This document shows positions 62,917-64,000 of a stretch of DNA of 64,000 nt, one piece after another; position 1 is the stretch's first letter, and each line of letters starts with the position of its first letter. The notes under the pieces are model-generated. The model ran no database searches, was not told the DNA's origin, and saw nothing but the letters and a program-made list of their open reading frames with translations. Origin of the DNA: Variovorax sp. EL159 (GTDB lineage: Bacteria > Pseudomonadota > Gammaproteobacteria > Burkholderiales > Burkholderiaceae_C). A program made the position numbers and the translations under genes. The stretch spans positions 617,869-681,868 of the forward strand of contig NZ_FMUJ01000002.1 of assembly GCF_900100965.1 (NCBI RefSeq), read 5' to 3'.

Positions 62917-63897
62917 ATGAGAGACCAGGCGCTTTTCGACAAGATCGACTTACACCTCATCCGGGTGCTTCACACCGTGCTGACCGACCGCAGCGTCTCG
63001 CGCGCCGCCATTCGCCTGGGCATGTACCAGCCGGCCGTCTCGGCCGCGCTGAAGCGCCTGCGCGAGCTGTCGGGCGATCCGCTGCTGGTGCGCTCGGGCT
63101 CGGGCATGGTGCCGACCGATGCGGGGCTGCGCATGATCGAGCCGGCCGCGAGCATTTTGCGGGCGGCCGAGATGTTGTTCTCGGATGCGCGCGGCTTCGA
63201 GCCGCAGTCGGCCGCCACCACCTTTCGCATTGCGGCCAGCGACTACATGGACCCGCTGTTCCTGCCGATGCTGGTGGCGCAGGTCAAGCGCGAGGCGCCG
63301 CTGTGCCAGATCGAGATCCATGCGCTGTCGCCCGACTCCGACTACCACGGCCATCTGGCGCTGGGGCAGGTCGACCTGGTGATCGGCAACTGGCTCAAGC
63401 CGCCGGAAGACCTGCACATGGCGCGCCTGTTCGGCGACGAGGTGGTGTCGCTGGTCAACCAGGACCATCCGGCGGTGCGCCGCGGCTGGGACCTGGAGAC
63501 CTGGCTCACGGCCGAGCACATCGCACCCACGCCCATGCACCCGGGTGGGCGCGGCATCATCGACCAGATGCTCGACGAGCTGGGGCGGCAGCGCAACATC
63601 ACCGCGCGCTGCGCGCACTTCAGCCTCATTCCCGACATGGTGGCGTCCAGCCTGCTGGTGCTGACCACCGGCCGCCAGTACTGCGAGCGCTTCGCGGCGC
63701 GGCTGCCGGTGAAGATCCTCGATTGCCCGGTGGCGCTGCCGCGCCTCATGTACTACCAGCTCTGGCACGAACGCACCCATTCGTCGAGTTCGGCGCGCTG
63801 GCTGCGCGAATGCATCAAGGACGTGGCGGCGTCGCTGCGGCCACCGCATTCCGCCGTCGCGCGGCCGCCCGCCACCCCTGAGACATCCGATCCCTGA
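62917..63897 (+). CDS. LysR-family regulator downstream of xdhAB
   Basis: This 326-residue LysR protein has a winged helix ('RSVSRAAIRLGMYQPAVSAALKRLR', about 24-48) and an effector domain with 'FRIAASDYMDPLFLPMLVAQV' of the PcaQ/NahR-like group. The C-terminal 30 residues are Pro/Ala/Ser-rich and beyond the usual end. It is oriented as xdhAB and separated from it by a hairpin and about 90 bases; the gene that begins at 63974 follows. It could regulate xdhAB or the genes on its right. Confidence 0.85.
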   Translation: MRDQALFDKIDLHLIRVLHTVLTDRSVSRAAIRLGMYQPAVSAALKRLRELSGDPLLVRSGSGMVPTDAGLRMIEPAASILRAAEMLFSDARGFEPQSAATTFRIAASDYMDPLFLPMLVAQVKREAPLCQIEIHALSPDSDYHGHLALGQVDLVIGNWLKPPEDLHMARLFGDEVVSLVNQDHPAVRRGWDLETWLTAEHIAPTPMHPGGRGIIDQMLDELGRQRNITARCAHFSLIPDMVASSLLVLTTGRQYCERFAARLPVKILDCPVALPRLMYYQLWHERTHSSSSARWLRECIKDVAASLRPPHSAVARPPATPETSDP

Positions 63898-63973
63898 GAG
63901 CTTCCCGTTCGCGCCGGCGTCGTGAGCGGGGCAACGATGAAAACCGCCACAACAACAGCTGGAGACAAGCTAA

Positions 63974-64000
63974 ATGAGTACGTTTGAACAGGCGCCGAAA
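63974..64000 (+). CDS. Start of a gene cut by the window edge
   Basis: Only the first nine codons are visible (MSTFEQAPK). A GGAGA-type ribosome binding site (61-64 bases into the last line, CTGGAGACAAGC) precedes the ATG. The product cannot be identified from this fragment. Confidence 0.4.

Overview
The window is high-GC DNA whose gene content and codon use look like a Variovorax-type member of the Comamonadaceae (Betaproteobacteria). This is inferred from the gene set: periplasmic binding-protein and TRAP transport, many LysR and GntR regulators, and aerobic purine breakdown through a membrane urate hydroxylase. No rRNA, tRNA or CRISPR array was recognised.

Region 1 (1-3470) is accessory DNA. 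It holds a long palindromic repeat, a small orphan gene, and a visibly AT-richer two-gene island whose second gene is an ImmA/IrrE-type metallopeptidase. Region 2 (3485-12490, minus strand) is one tight operon: an oligopeptide-type ABC importer (two permeases, two ATPases, a binding protein) followed by an amidase, an aldehyde dehydrogenase and a beta-hydroxyacid dehydrogenase. Further copies of the palindromic repeat lie just outside both ends of it. Region 3 (12851-18015) holds a tartrate/isopropylmalate-type dehydrogenase, an orphan histidine kinase whose phospho-acceptor histidine reads as asparagine, an aldo/keto reductase, an AraC-VOC pair and a DUF1801 protein.

Region 4 (18053-24673 and 29782-40724) is the purine and ureide block. 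It has NCS2 and NCS1 permeases, a hydantoin/allantoin racemase, two GntR regulators, HIU hydrolase, an OHCU decarboxylase fused to allantoate amidohydrolase, allantoinase, XdhC, cytochrome-linked urate hydroxylase and glycerate kinase. The xdhAB subunits lie apart at 58726-62822. Together they describe xanthine to urate to 5-hydroxyisourate to OHCU to allantoin to allantoate, with glycerate kinase at the end of the glyoxylate branch. The exact octamer TGTATACA occurs four times, each in front of one of these transcription units, which suggests one GntR regulon. An EAL-CBS-GGDEF protein, a LysR/SDR pair, a PHP-type lipoprotein and small exported proteins are interspersed.

Region 5 (40737-44708, minus strand) is a magnesium operon: a small proline-rich ORF, a 32-codon leader ORF beginning Met-Asp-Pro-Ala-Pro, mgtA and mgtC. 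The leader resembles the enterobacterial MgtL peptide, and two hairpins follow it before the mgtA start. Region 6 (46197-55654) is a minus-strand operon with a divergent LysR gene. It encodes an indolepyruvate oxidoreductase pair, an FMN 2-hydroxyacid dehydrogenase, a complete TRAP transporter and a thioesterase, and may be an aryl-lactate uptake and oxidation route. Region 7 (55701-64000) has an atypical Nramp transporter, a TPR-less O-GlcNAc-transferase-like protein, xdhAB, a LysR gene and the first codons of another gene.

The most interesting items are the magnesium-operon leader, the H-to-N histidine kinase, the TGTATACA regulon, the repeat family with covarying arms, the ImmA/IrrE island and the TRAP/indolepyruvate operon.
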